Made by a program: the position numbers and the translations under genes. 41,616 nucleotides of DNA from Candidatus Kutchimonas denitrificans (lineage in GTDB: Bacteria > Gemmatimonadota > Gemmatimonadetes > Palauibacterales > KS3-K002). The stretch spans positions 1-41,616 of the forward strand of contig JAACAK010000070.1 of the NCBI GenBank assembly GCA_011774835.1, written 5' to 3'. Under the pieces are notes generated by a model. That model saw nothing but the letters and a program-made list of their open reading frames with translations, was not told the DNA's origin and searched no databases. Shown here in pieces: positions 1 through 8,335 of the stretch. Numbering within the stretch: the first letter of the stretch is position 1; every line of letters begins with the position of its first letter.

Positions 1-35
1 GGCGAGCGACGGCCAAATATGTGCGAAAAAGGGCG

Positions 36-236
36 CTAGACCCTTATCACATTGGCGGCCTGTAGGCCCTTCTCTGTCTGACGAACCTCGAACTCCACTT
101 CCTGTCCTTCGACGAGGGTCTTGAAGCCGTCCATGTTGATGGACGAGAAGTGGACGAAGACGTCTTCCCCGTCGGGCTGCTCAATGAAACCGTAGCCCTT
201 GGCATCATTGAACCACTTAATACGCCCTCTGGCCAT
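36..236 (-). CDS. CspA-family cold-shock protein
   Basis: A 66-residue single cold-shock domain (OB-fold) protein that should bind single-stranded RNA/DNA and act as an RNA chaperone. The RNP1-like motif KGYGFIEQ and RNP2-like motif VFVHFSSI are both visible, after the usual [11 protein letters not shown] opening. A start at 254 is possible, but an AGGAGG ribosome-binding site at 243-248 lies inside that longer reading frame and sits 6 nt before the ATG at 236, so the shorter form is chosen. The gene lies just downstream of the lytic transglycosylase, but a strong promoter embedded in the end of that gene should drive it independently, with a leader of only about 40 nt. The leader is too short for the long cspA-type thermosensor. 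No convincing terminator is visible before the window edge. Confidence 0.96.
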   Translation of the reverse strand: MARGRIKWFNDAKGYGFIEQPDGEDVFVHFSSINMDGFKTLVEGQEVEFEVRQTEKGLQAANVIRV

Positions 237-283
237 CCAAACTACCTCCTGCATGGGTGAATGAAACAGTCTACGACGCGCCC

Positions 284-312
284 ACGATATCAGTCGCCCC
301 TCGGTCTGTCAA
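284..312 (-). promoter_or_regulatory. sigma70-type promoter of the cold-shock gene
   Basis: On the minus strand, TTGACA (312-307) is followed by a 17-bp spacer and TATCGT (289-284). The -35 is a perfect consensus match. Transcription should start near 277. The promoter overlaps the last codons and stop codon of the upstream lytic transglycosylase gene. Confidence 0.7.
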
Positions 313-2665
313 CTTGCCGGGAGGCTTCCGGATCGGGGCCGAAATCGACGGCTCGACCCAAAGTCGCACCGCCGTAAAGCGCCCGGTAAATGCGCAGTTG
401 ACGCTGCACGCCCCGGACGTAATTGCGTGTCTCGGTAAACGGGATGCGCTCGACGAACAACTCCGGGTCCAACGCATAGGCGGGTCGCTCCTTCCAGCGG
501 CGCGCCCGGGTGGGACCCGCGTTGTAGGCGACCAGCGAGAGCTGCAATTCGCCGTAACGGCGCAGCAGATCGGCGAAATAGGCCGCGCCGATGTGGATGC
601 TGATCTCGGGGTGGAACAACAAATCCCTGCTGTAATCGCGGATGTCGAGCCGGCCTGCCCACCAGCGGCCGGTCTCGGGCATGATCTGCAGCAGACCGCG
701 GGCGCCGGCTCGGGATACGACCCGCGGCGTGAAGGCCGACTCCTGACGGGCGATGGCCGCCAGCAACACCGGGTCGATCCCCCGGGACTCGGACTCGGCG
801 ACGAGGATCTCCTCGTAGGCGAGGGGATAGATGGCCTGCAGGACGCTGACGCTCCAGCGCCCGCGAAGACGGGCGTGGGCGTTCCAACCCATCCGCACGG
901 CGTCCTGACCGTGGCCGTACTCGAGCATCAGCTCTGCGAGAGCGAGCATCTCCTCGGCTCTCCGCGGCCGCGTCGTCGCGAACTGGTCGAAAGCCGCTTC
1001 CGCTTCCTCGGTCAGGCCCGCACGCTGCATGAAGTCGACCAGTTCGAGGGTGCTCCGTGCCTCGGGCTCCACCGGCGCCGGCTTCGGCCCCGGCTGCAGG
1101 TCGGCCCAGGGGTCGATGCCGGCGCGCTCGGCGGCGAGCAGGCCGTAGTAGCCGAAGGGATCGCGGGCGTGGGCGCGACGAAACAGATGTTCCGCCGCCG
1201 AAGAGTCGCCCAGCGACTCCCGCGCCCGGGCCGCCCAGTACGTCGAACCCAGGTGGTATTTGTCCCGGCGACCGGTTCGCCGCACCCGGTCGAAGTAGAC
1301 GATCGCCTGCTCGGGGTCGCCCTCCATCAGCGTCAGGATCCCCAGGCGATAGCGGGCCCGGCGGGCCGTCCGGGTGCCGCTGTACCCCTCGACCAGCTCC
1401 TCGTACACGGCCCGGGCCTTCGCCACGTCGCCGCTCCCCTCGTACAGGTCGGCCAGCAGCGCCAGAGATCGGATGGCGGAGGCGCTGCCCGGGTGGTCGT
1501 CGGCGACCTGCCGCAGCTGGGCGCGCCCCTCGCTTCGCCAGCCGCGGCGATAGGTGGCGCGGGCGATGATGTACTCGGCCCGGGAGACGGTGGCCCGATC
1601 GGGCTCCTGGGCGAGGAGCGTCTGGAGGGCGCGGATGGCGGCGTAGTTGGCGCCGGCCCGGAACAGCAGCTCGCCGATCTCGAACTGCAGCCGGCGGCGT
1701 TCGCTGCGGCTGACCGGCTTCGAGTCAAGGTAGATCTCGTATTGCCCGGCGGCTTGCCTCGGGGCGCCCGATCGCTCGAACGAGCGGGCCAGGTCGAGGC
1801 GGTCGTCGAGGCTCAGCCCCGGCAGCCCGGCGAGGATCTCCGCCGCTTTTCTCGAGCCGCGAGGCTGGCGGCGCACCGCTTCCCGCAGCGTACGTCTCGC
1901 GGCGGCCGTGTCGCCCTCGGCCAGGAGCAGCTCGGCTGCCCGGGCGCGCAGGTCAGCGGCGTCGTTTCCGGCGGCCCGGGAGTCGGCAGCCCGGGTCAGT
2001 TCACGGATGGCGCCTCGACCGTCGCCGGTTGCCAGGTACGCCGCGACGGCGGCGGCGGTCCTGCGGCTCAGCGGTGTGGATTCCGCCGCGCCGAGGAGCT
2101 GGCGGACGGCGGCCGTATCGCCGCTGGCCGCCAGGCTTTCCGCCGCCCGCAGGGCAGACCATACCGCGAACCCCGGAACGATATCGGCGGCCCGGCCCCA
2201 GGCATCGGCCGCCTCGGCGCCGCGGCCCAGGGCGTCGAGAGTGCGGGCCAACCCGACCTCGGCCATGGCCCGGGGCTCCCGGTCGACGGCGTATTCGAGA
2301 TAGGCGTAGAAGTCGGTGGCGGCGCGACCGAACTGTCCGAGCTCGAGGCGCCCCCGGGCCAGGAGGAACCGTCCTTCGCCGCGGGCGAGGGAATCGAGCC
2401 AGGCGACGCCGGCGAGGCGTCGGACCACCGCGCCCCAGGCGCCGCGGCCGGCGTCGGCCCGGGCGGCGAGCAGCGTGGCCTCGGGAACCTTCAGCGCCTC
2501 GCGGTCGAGCTCGCGCAGCAACTGCGTAGCGTGCCAGTGACGACCCTGATTCAGCGCCCGCTCAACCGCGGCCAGCGGGTCGTCGGGCCCGGCGCTATTG
2601 GGCACCATGACCGCCGGAACGGCGACGATCAGGAAGCTGGCGGCGTAGAGTCGGGCTCGGCGCAT
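290..2665 (-). CDS. Soluble-type lytic murein transglycosylase with TPR superhelix
   Basis: A 791-residue protein of the Slt70/MltE-like family, predicted to cleave the MurNAc-GlcNAc bond of peptidoglycan in the periplasm with 1,6-anhydro product formation. The N-terminus ([20 protein letters not shown]) looks like a signal peptide. Residues about 30-600 are alanine-rich helical repeats resembling TPRs. The catalytic SLT domain occupies about 620-760: ARQESAF supplies the likely catalytic Glu642, followed by GLLQIMPET and [13 protein letters not shown], typical of family 1 SLT domains. The length is slightly above that of E. coli Slt70. There is no clear Shine-Dalgarno before the ATG, so the start is less certain than the family call. 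It follows the GWxTD gene by 67 bp and may share its transcript. A cell-wall remodelling role is inferred. Confidence 0.93.
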   Translation of the reverse strand: MRRARLYAASFLIVAVPAVMVPNSAGPDDPLAAVERALNQGRHWHATQLLRELDREALKVPEATLLAARADAGRGAWGAVVRRLAGVAWLDSLARGEGRFLLARGRLELGQFGRAATDFYAYLEYAVDREPRAMAEVGLARTLDALGRGAEAADAWGRAADIVPGFAVWSALRAAESLAASGDTAAVRQLLGAAESTPLSRRTAAAVAAYLATGDGRGAIRELTRAADSRAAGNDAADLRARAAELLLAEGDTAAARRTLREAVRRQPRGSRKAAEILAGLPGLSLDDRLDLARSFERSGAPRQAAGQYEIYLDSKPVSRSERRRLQFEIGELLFRAGANYAAIRALQTLLAQEPDRATVSRAEYIIARATYRRGWRSEGRAQLRQVADDHPGSASAIRSLALLADLYEGSGDVAKARAVYEELVEGYSGTRTARRARYRLGILTLMEGDPEQAIVYFDRVRRTGRRDKYHLGSTYWAARARESLGDSSAAEHLFRRAHARDPFGYYGLLAAERAGIDPWADLQPGPKPAPVEPEARSTLELVDFMQRAGLTEEAEAAFDQFATTRPRRAEEMLALAELMLEYGHGQDAVRMGWNAHARLRGRWSVSVLQAIYPLAYEEILVAESESRGIDPVLLAAIARQESAFTPRVVSRAGARGLLQIMPETGRWWAGRLDIRDYSRDLLFHPEISIHIGAAYFADLLRRYGELQLSLVAYNAGPTRARRWKERPAYALDPELFVERIPFTETRNYVRGVQRQLRIYRALYGGATLGRAVDFGPDPEASRQVDRPRGD

Positions 2666-2732
2666 AGATCGTTCAGTTCGTATCGTGTCGTGCGGCAGGC
2701 GCGAGGGTCATCATCGTTGGGGGACCGTCCGG

Positions 2733-4139
2733 CTACGAATAAAGCTGGCGAACGGCTTCCTGGAAAACCCGGTGCGAGTCGCTCGTCAAGCGGAAATCCC
2801 CGGTTCCGGCCGGATCGAAAAAGACCAGGCGCAACTCGAACCCGAGGGAATCCTCCTCGTATAGCCAGACCTGACTCTGACCCGGTCCCTCCCGCGTATC
2901 GAGGTGGCGGGTGACCTCGTCGGGCGGACCCAACGTTACATACACCGCACCACGGTCTGTGAGCCACCCGGGCCCGGCCGGGTTGGCGAATCGGTTGTTC
3001 GCATCCTGGATGCGTCGAAAGTAACCGGCGAAGAACTCGTTCGCCGCCGTCTCGGGCTTCGGGTCCCTCTGTTTCCAGAACGTACGCAACACCCGTGCCC
3101 GTTCCCGTGGCGGCGCCGCTCGCAGGCTGTCCAGCTGGTCCGGCGTGCCGGCGTAGCGCAGAAAGCCCATCACGCCTTCGTAATCGGCGGCGATCCAGTC
3201 CGGCGCCAGGCCGACGACCAGGACCGCCGAATCGGCGGCCTCGGTGCCGGGCAACCGGGCGCGCAGCGTTACTGTCCCGGGGGCCAGGTAATCCGGATCG
3301 ATGGAGTCGACGGCCGCGTGGAGAGGCGTTGCTCCCGCCAGCGTGTCGGTCGAGGTCAGCGTGACGACGCCGGCGGTGAGGAGCTCGAGAACGGCGACGG
3401 CCGTGTCGGCGGCGAGGGCTTCACGGTAGACCAGGGGAGCGGGGTCGTCGAGGTGGACGGTGGCGCGTGGGTTGATGATGAGCGCGGGCGGCTCCTCGCG
3501 TGCGGAGCGGGGCTCGGCCCGGTAAACGATCAGCGGGGCGCTCACCGACCCCGGTCCGAAGCCGGGGACGCTGAGCTGGCGCCGGACGCTAAGACCGTTG
3601 CCCGACGCCGGATCGCGGACCTCGAAGGTTGCCGGGTATTCGCCCGGCGCCAGCACCAAGAGGCCCTGGAAGACCACGCTCTCGTCACGGCGCGCGGTCT
3701 CGCGGAACGAAGCGACCCGCACCCGCTCCGACGTCTCCAGCCTGGCAGCCGGCGGCACCCGGTCGCCCACCACGATGCGGACGTTGTAGCGCGCCAGGAA
3801 GCCTGGGTCGGCCCGCCGAAACCGCAGCGCACTGTTGGACACCGAAAGGGCGAAGATGGCATAGGTGCTGTCGGCCGGACCCGGCAGGTAGGCGACGCGT
3901 CCCACGGCGGGAAAGGCGAAGTCGCCGGCGATCAGGCCCAGCTCATCGTAGACGGCCAGCGGGTTGGGTATGCGGGCGCTGTCCGGGGCGAGCCCCGGCG
4001 GCAGAGCCCCGCTGCGCGGGCCGGTCGGGCCGCAGGCGGCCGAGGCCAGGGCGGCGGCCAACAGGCAGGCGTCGATGGCGCAAAAAAGGCCACCTCGCGG
4101 GTGGCCCTTTCCGCCCGGCGCTGAACCGGTCGAAGTCAC
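2733..4139 (-). CDS. GWxTD-domain lipoprotein
   Basis: A protein of up to 468 residues whose C-terminal third (from about residue 340) is a GWxTD domain, named for a motif seen here as GWLTD at residues 391-395, followed by VYVTLGPPDEV and the VWLYEED and LVFFDP strands. GWxTD proteins occur in Bacteroidota, Gemmatimonadota, Acidobacteriota and relatives; their function is not established. The N-terminus contains a lipobox-like LASAAC, suggesting a lipoprotein. The start is doubtful: the longest frame begins with a GTG overlapping the stop of the exbB-like gene, but that 5' end runs straight through a strong intrinsic terminator (4082-4110) and has no Shine-Dalgarno. A start downstream of the terminator would have to use CTG or TTG and would leave a very short signal peptide. 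The middle of the protein (about 60-330) is not recognised. Confidence 0.88.
   Translation of the reverse strand: MTSTGSAPGGKGHPRGGLFCAIDACLLAAALASAACGPTGPRSGALPPGLAPDSARIPNPLAVYDELGLIAGDFAFPAVGRVAYLPGPADSTYAIFALSVSNSALRFRRADPGFLARYNVRIVVGDRVPPAARLETSERVRVASFRETARRDESVVFQGLLVLAPGEYPATFEVRDPASGNGLSVRRQLSVPGFGPGSVSAPLIVYRAEPRSAREEPPALIINPRATVHLDDPAPLVYREALAADTAVAVLELLTAGVVTLTSTDTLAGATPLHAAVDSIDPDYLAPGTVTLRARLPGTEAADSAVLVVGLAPDWIAADYEGVMGFLRYAGTPDQLDSLRAAPPRERARVLRTFWKQRDPKPETAANEFFAGYFRRIQDANNRFANPAGPGWLTDRGAVYVTLGPPDEVTRHLDTREGPGQSQVWLYEEDSLGFELRLVFFDPAGTGDFRLTSDSHRVFQEAVRQLYS
4082..4110 (-). terminator. Rho-independent terminator of the exbB-like gene
   Basis: On the minus strand, GGCCACC (4106-4100) and GGTGGCC (4094-4088) form a 7-bp GC stem with a 5-nt loop, followed directly by TTTTTT (4087-4082) and preceded by AAAG. 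It lies 26 bp beyond the exbB stop, inside the longest possible reading frame of the GWxTD gene. Confidence 0.85.
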
Positions 4140-4825
4140 ACGGTGGTCGTTCGCGACTCGATCTCGTGGAGCGCGTCGATCATCTTCTGCGCGCTCTCCT
4201 CCATCTCGATCACGAGCCGGTCGATCTCGGTGACGAAGTAGTTGTGCGCGATGTTGATCGGGATCGCGATGGTCAGGCCGCTGGCCGTCGTGATCAGGGC
4301 CACCTTGATGCCGCCGGCGACCGTGGTCGCCTCCACCTCGCCGGCGATCTCGATCGCCTGGAAGGCCTGGATCATCCCGATCACCGTCCCGAGGAAGCCG
4401 GTCAGCGGCGCCACGTTCGCCAGCGTCGCCAGCCAGACCAGCCCGCGCTCGAGCCCGGCCAGCTCGATCAGACCGGCGTTCTCGATCGCCTTCATGACCC
4501 GCTCGGTCCCCTCCTCCCGACGCCGCAGGCCGGCCAGCAGGATCGAGGCGGCGGGCGCTTTCGATTCCTGGCAGCGACGCACCGCTTCATCGATGCGGTG
4601 CTCGGCGAGCAGCTGGTCGGTCTCATCGAGCAGCGTTCGGTTCCGACCGCCCTTCACCTTGAGGTCGATGAACTTGATGATGATGATGACGAGACCGGCG
4701 AGGGCGAAGAAGGCCAGCGGCCACATCATGAAGCCGCCGTCCTTGAACGTCTGCACCGGATCGAGCCTCTGGCCTTGGCCGAGAGCCTGGGCCACCATGA
4801 ATGCGGACAGAGTGATTCCGCCCAA
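4136..4825 (-). CDS. MotA/TolQ/ExbB-family proton channel protein
   Basis: A 229-residue inner-membrane protein of the ExbB/TolQ family, which forms the proton-conducting motor that energises outer-membrane or envelope processes through an ExbD/TolR partner and TonB/TolA. Three transmembrane segments are visible: about 31-53, 125-150 (NVAPLTGFLGTVIGMIQAF, the conserved family signature) and 168-192 (VALITTASGLTIAIPINIAH, with the conserved TM3 threonines). The start is a TTG placed 6 nt after a perfect AGGAGG, which makes it convincing. The gene has its own promoter and terminator, so it is probably a single-gene unit between the opp genes and the GWxTD gene. No exbD/tolR partner is present in the window. 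Which of ExbB or TolQ it is cannot be decided here. Confidence 0.93.
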   Translation of the reverse strand: MGGITLSAFMVAQALGQGQRLDPVQTFKDGGFMMWPLAFFALAGLVIIIIKFIDLKVKGGRNRTLLDETDQLLAEHRIDEAVRRCQESKAPAASILLAGLRRREEGTERVMKAIENAGLIELAGLERGLVWLATLANVAPLTGFLGTVIGMIQAFQAIEIAGEVEATTVAGGIKVALITTASGLTIAIPINIAHNYFVTEIDRLVIEMEESAQKMIDALHEIESRTTTV

Positions 4826-4912
4826 CTTGAGCCTCCTGCGATTACAGCGGCCTAATCAGCGCCACCGTGCCGATTGTTTCTCATGCTAGGCTGGGGAAAA
4901 AATGCGGTGCCT

Positions 4913-4941
4913 AACGTAGAGACGCCACTCCGGGGTGTCAA
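4913..4941 (-). promoter_or_regulatory. sigma70-type promoter of the exbB-like gene
   Basis: Minus-strand TTGACA (4941-4936), 17-bp spacer, TACGTT (4918-4913). The TGA stop codon of oppF lies inside the -35 hexamer. The predicted leader is about 80 nt. Confidence 0.65.
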
Positions 4942-5933
4942 CCCTGCCCGGACGGGGCGCCGGCGCCAGCTCCGACCTTGTGACAGGCCGCCAGAACAGC
5001 GCCCCCGGACGGCTCCAGCCGCGGCTGACGCGCCCGGCAGATGTCGTCTACATCCGGGTGATGACAGCGCGGATGGAAGGGGCAGCCCGTTGGCGGCTCC
5101 GCCGGGCTGGCCACCTCGCCCTTCAATGGGATCCGTCCCGGGCCGCCCGCCCGGGGCGTCGGCACGGCCGAGAGGAGCGCCTGGGTGTACGGGTGTCGGG
5201 GCGCACGAAAGATCTCGTCGGCCGGGCCCAGCTCGACGATCGCGCCCAGGTACATGACCGTCACCCGATCGGCGACCTGGCGCACGACCGACAGGTCGTG
5301 GCTGATGAACAGGTAGGTCAGATCGAAGCGGTCCTGCAGATCGGCCAGCAGGTTGAGCACCTGGGCCTGCACCGAGACGTCGAGGGCCGAGACCGGCTCG
5401 TCCGCCACGATGAACTCCGGCTCCACGGCCAGGGCACGGGCGATCCCGGCCCGCTGACGCTGTCCGCCGGAAAATTGGTGCGGGTACTTGAAGGCGTCGT
5501 CGGCCTGCAGACCGACGGCGTCGAGCAGCTCGGCGATCCGCCGCTTCGCCCCGTCGCCCTGCGCCAGCTCGTGCACGGCCAGAGCTTCACGCAGCATGCC
5601 GCCCACGCTCATGCGCGGGTTGAGCGAGCCGAAGGGGTCCTGGAAGATGATCTGGGCGCGGCGCCGGAACCGTTTGAGCTCCGGACCCTCCAACGCCAGG
5701 ACGTCTTCGCCGTCGAAGCTGATCCGGCCAGCCGTCGGTTCGAGAAGCCGCAGGACCAGCCGCGCCAGGGTCGTCTTGCCCGAGCCCGACTCACCCACCA
5801 GCGCCAGCGTCTCACCGCGCCGGATCTCGAACGACACCCCATCCACCGCCCGGATCGGGTCTCCCCTGCGAGCGAACATCCCGCCGCCCGACGGGAAGTG
5901 CTTGGTCAGCCCTTCGACCGTCAGCAAAGTCAT
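4938..5933 (-). CDS. oppF: Oligopeptide/dipeptide ABC importer ATPase, OppF type
   Basis: A 331-residue nucleotide-binding subunit of a peptide ABC importer; it hydrolyses ATP at the inner membrane to drive uptake. Walker A is GESGSGKT at 47-54, the Q-loop is in [14 protein letters not shown] near 95-108, the ABC signature FSGGQRQ is at 154-160 and Walker B is FIVADEP near 174-180. The C-terminal oligopeptide/dipeptide extension ends in GCPFHPRC followed by further cysteines, the pattern that binds an iron-sulfur cluster in studied Dpp/Opp ATPases. It follows oppD with about 107 bp between, occupied by a hairpin-forming repeat. An AGGAG in that repeat may serve as the ribosome-binding site. 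OppF rather than DppF is assigned by position and similarity pattern only; the substrate could be peptides or another SBP5 ligand such as nickel. Confidence 0.93.
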   Translation of the reverse strand: MTLLTVEGLTKHFPSGGGMFARRGDPIRAVDGVSFEIRRGETLALVGESGSGKTTLARLVLRLLEPTAGRISFDGEDVLALEGPELKRFRRRAQIIFQDPFGSLNPRMSVGGMLREALAVHELAQGDGAKRRIAELLDAVGLQADDAFKYPHQFSGGQRQRAGIARALAVEPEFIVADEPVSALDVSVQAQVLNLLADLQDRFDLTYLFISHDLSVVRQVADRVTVMYLGAIVELGPADEIFRAPRHPYTQALLSAVPTPRAGGPGRIPLKGEVASPAEPPTGCPFHPRCHHPDVDDICRARQPRLEPSGGAVLAACHKVGAGAGAPSGQG

Positions 5934-5939
5934 GAAAGC

Positions 5940-6031
5940 GTACTCCTACTCCTACGTTTTATCGTACTCGTACTCGGCTCCGAGGGGAGTCCGAGTACGA
6001 GTACGATAAGCAGCACGAGTACGAGTAGGAT
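5940..6031. repeat. Hexamer-rich intergenic inverted repeat between oppD and oppF
   Basis: A stretch built from TACTCC/TACTCG hexamers. Perfect 18-bp arms at 5960-5977 and 5991-6008 enclose CTCC/GGAG, which can extend the stem, so the transcript can form a stable hairpin between the two ATPase genes. Flanking copies of TACTCCTAC (5941-5955) and CGAGTACGAGTAGGA (6015-6030) give a second, weaker pairing. It is not a terminator because no T-tract follows. It could be an RNA-stability or processing element, or simply a slipped repeat. Confidence 0.75.
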
Positions 6032-6040
6032 GGGCATGGC

Positions 6041-7075
6041 CTACTCCTCACCCACTTTCCCTTCCTCGTCGCGCTCGACCAACCAGCAGCGGGCGGGGTG
6101 GTCGGTGCCGAGGAGTGGAGGGTGCTCCTGGCGGCAGCGGTCCCAGGCGTGAGGACAGCGGGGGTGGAAGCGGCAGGCCTCCGGCCAGCGTCGCGGGCTG
6201 GGAACGCTGCCGGATATGACCGAGAGGCGCGGCAGCCGGCCGGTGACGCGGGGTATCGAGCTGAGCAGACCCGCGGTATACGGGTGGCGCGGCGCCTCGA
6301 AGATCTCGGCCGCGGTGCCGCTCTCCACCACCTGACCCGCGTACATGACCAGCACCCGATCGGCGATCTGCGAGACGACACCCAGGTCGTGGCTGACGAA
6401 GATCATCGCCATGCCCAACCGTTCCTGCAGCGATTTGAGCAGGTCGAGGATCTCGGCCTGGATCGTCACGTCCAGCGCGGTGGTCGGCTCGTCGGCGATG
6501 AGGATCGCCGGGTCGCAGGCCAGCGCCATGGCGATCATCGCCCGCTGCCGCATGCCGCCGGAGAACTGGTGCGGGTAATCGCCGGCGCGCCGCTCGGCGC
6601 CGGAGATGCCGACCAGCCGCAACATCTCGACGGCCCGGGCCCGGGCTTCCGCGCCGCTGGCGCGCCGGTGAATCCGGAACGCCTCGGCCACCTGATCGCC
6701 GATGGTCCGCACGGGGTTCAGGCTGGTCATCGGCTCCTGGAAGATCATCGAGATCTCGTTGCCGCGGACCGATCGCAGCTCCTCCTCCGGCACCCCTACC
6801 AGGTCGCGTTCCCGAAGCCGGATGACCGAGCCCGGCTCGATCCGGCCCGGGTCGTCGATGAGCCCGAGCAGAGAGAGGCAGGCCACCGTCTTGCCGCACC
6901 CCGATTCGCCGACGATCCCCAGCGTCGTACCGGGCGACAGCTCGAAGCTGACACCATCCACGGCCCGGACGAGCCCGTCGGCGGTGTGGAAGTAGGTCCG
7001 GAGATTCTCCACCTGGAGTATCGGCCGCACCGCTTCCCGGACATCGTTCACCACGGCTGAAGTCGTATCGCTCAC
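6041..7075 (-). CDS. oppD: Oligopeptide/dipeptide ABC importer ATPase, OppD type
   Basis: A 344-residue ATPase subunit pairing with OppF. Walker A is GESGCGKT at 56-63, Q-loop [11 protein letters not shown] near 111-121, signature FSGGMRQR at 171-178 and Walker B ILIADEP at 191-197, followed by the D-loop and switch histidine in FVSHDLGV. The C-terminal Opp extension ends with [14 protein letters not shown], a Cys set typical of the family. The start is GTG at 7075; GGAAGG lies just before it but unusually close, so a slightly different start is possible. Upstream, between oppC and this gene, is a 130-bp low-complexity repeat element. The gene belongs to the same minus-strand transport block as oppB, oppC and the three binding proteins. 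Confidence 0.93.
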   Translation of the reverse strand: MSDTTSAVVNDVREAVRPILQVENLRTYFHTADGLVRAVDGVSFELSPGTTLGIVGESGCGKTVACLSLLGLIDDPGRIEPGSVIRLRERDLVGVPEEELRSVRGNEISMIFQEPMTSLNPVRTIGDQVAEAFRIHRRASGAEARARAVEMLRLVGISGAERRAGDYPHQFSGGMRQRAMIAMALACDPAILIADEPTTALDVTIQAEILDLLKSLQERLGMAMIFVSHDLGVVSQIADRVLVMYAGQVVESGTAAEIFEAPRHPYTAGLLSSIPRVTGRLPRLSVISGSVPSPRRWPEACRFHPRCPHAWDRCRQEHPPLLGTDHPARCWLVERDEEGKVGEE

Positions 7076-7079
7076 CCTT

Positions 7080-7205
7080 CCGTGCTCAGTGTTCCGTGCT
7101 CAATGTTCAAGTTGAACGTTCAAGGCTCAACGTCCAAGTCGAGTTGCCAACTTCCAGCACCCAACTCCAAACTTCCAAGTTGCCCACCACGCACTACCTA
7201 CCACC
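7080..7205 (-). repeat. Three-part intergenic word repeat, copy 1
   Basis: Read on the minus strand this gap consists of GTGGGTGG/TAGGTAGTG words, then CTTGGAAGTTTGGAGTTGG words, then ACTCGACTTGG, then TTGAACGTTCAACTTGAACA words. The same order recurs near 12640, 16820, 21976 and 23050. No gene is seen in it. Confidence 0.7.
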
Positions 7206-7207
7206 CA

Positions 7208-8335
7208 CTACCGATTCAACCTCGGGTCGAGCGCGTCACGCAGCCCGTCGCCCACCAGGTTGAACGCGATCACCGTGACCACGATCGCCAGCCCGGCGAA
7301 GGTGGTGACCCACGGCGCGCTGGTGAGGAACTGGTGCCCCTCCCGGATGATGACGCCCCACGACGGGGTGGGCGGCTGCACGCCCAACCCCAGGAACGAC
7401 AGGCCCGCCTCGATCAAGATGATGTTGCCCAGCCCCAGGGTGGCCGCCACGATCACCGGCCCCATCACGTTGGGGATGATGTGTCGAAAGACGATCCGCG
7501 GCGCCGAGAGCCCCAGCGCCCGAGCCGCCTCTACGAACTCGCGTTCGCGCACCGACAGCACGTCGCCTCTCACGATCCGGGCCGTCGACGGCCAGAGAGT
7601 CAGGCCGAGGATCAGCACGATCAGGATCAGCGATGCGTCGAACAGCGCGATCACGGTGATGAGCAGGACGAGCCGCGGGAAGGAGATCAGCATATCGACG
7701 AATCGCATCAGCAGGTTGTCCACCGCCCCGCCGGCGTAGCCGGCCACGGCGCCCACCAGCGTGCCCAGCGTGATCGAGATGGTTACCGCGACGAACCCGA
7801 TGGACAGGCTGACCCGGGCGCCGTAGAGGATGCGGGTGAGCACGTCGCGGCCGAACTTGTCGGTGCCCAGCGGATGCTCGAGGGATGGCGCCAGGTGGCG
7901 GGTGGCCTGGATGTCACCGATCTCTCCCGGCCCGTAACCGGTCAGGAAGGGGGCGAGTAGGGTGGCCAGGCAGATGAGCGCCAGGAGGTAGAGGCCCAGA
8001 ATCGCCAGTCGGTTCCGCCGGAACTCGCGCCAGGCGGGCCGCCAGTGGGAAGCCGCGGCTCCGGTCGCCAGGCGGTGAAACCGCTCGGGCGCCAGGCCGA
8101 CGCTCCAGGCCAGCGCGGCGCAGGCGAGAAGGGTGACGAGGGCCAGCCAGCTGTCGACGCGTCTGGCGGAGAAGGCGGCGAGGATGCGGTCGGCGCCGGT
8201 GACCGCCACGGCGATCGTCAGGACACCCAGCGCCAGCAGCGACAGCCCGGCCCGGCGGCGCCCCTGCAACAGCAGGGGGAGGCCGGGCAACAGGGCGGCG
8301 ATCCGCGGGATCCGGCGGCCGGTCGGGTCAGTCAT
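7208..8335 (-). CDS. oppC: Peptide ABC importer permease, OppC/DppC type, with N-terminal extension
   Basis: A 375-residue inner-membrane permease. The core (from about residue 95, WREFRRNRLAILGLYLL) is a standard OppC: a short N-terminal domain, then a BPD_transp_1 domain with the EAA-loop region EFVEAARALGLSAPRIVFRH that contacts the ATPase, ending in GDGLRDALDPRLNR. OppC proteins are normally near 300 residues; the extra 90 residues here contain two additional hydrophobic segments (about 28-50 and 62-80). A downstream start would remove them, but the annotated ATG overlaps the oppB stop by 8 bp, consistent with coupled translation. A repeat element separates it from oppD. Confidence 0.93.
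   Translation of the reverse strand: MTDPTGRRIPRIAALLPGLPLLLQGRRRAGLSLLALGVLTIAVAVTGADRILAAFSARRVDSWLALVTLLACAALAWSVGLAPERFHRLATGAAASHWRPAWREFRRNRLAILGLYLLALICLATLLAPFLTGYGPGEIGDIQATRHLAPSLEHPLGTDKFGRDVLTRILYGARVSLSIGFVAVTISITLGTLVGAVAGYAGGAVDNLLMRFVDMLISFPRLVLLITVIALFDASLILIVLILGLTLWPSTARIVRGDVLSVREREFVEAARALGLSAPRIVFRHIIPNVMGPVIVAATLGLGNIILIEAGLSFLGLGVQPPTPSWGVIIREGHQFLTSAPWVTTFAGLAIVVTVIAFNLVGDGLRDALDPRLNR

Noticed and set aside
257..2914. Very long plus-strand open frame opposite the lytic transglycosylase
   Set aside because: It is a GC-rich shadow frame: low-complexity Gly/Arg/Pro composition, no domain, fully antisense to a recognised gene. The same applies to the large frames opposite the binding proteins and the pilin genes.
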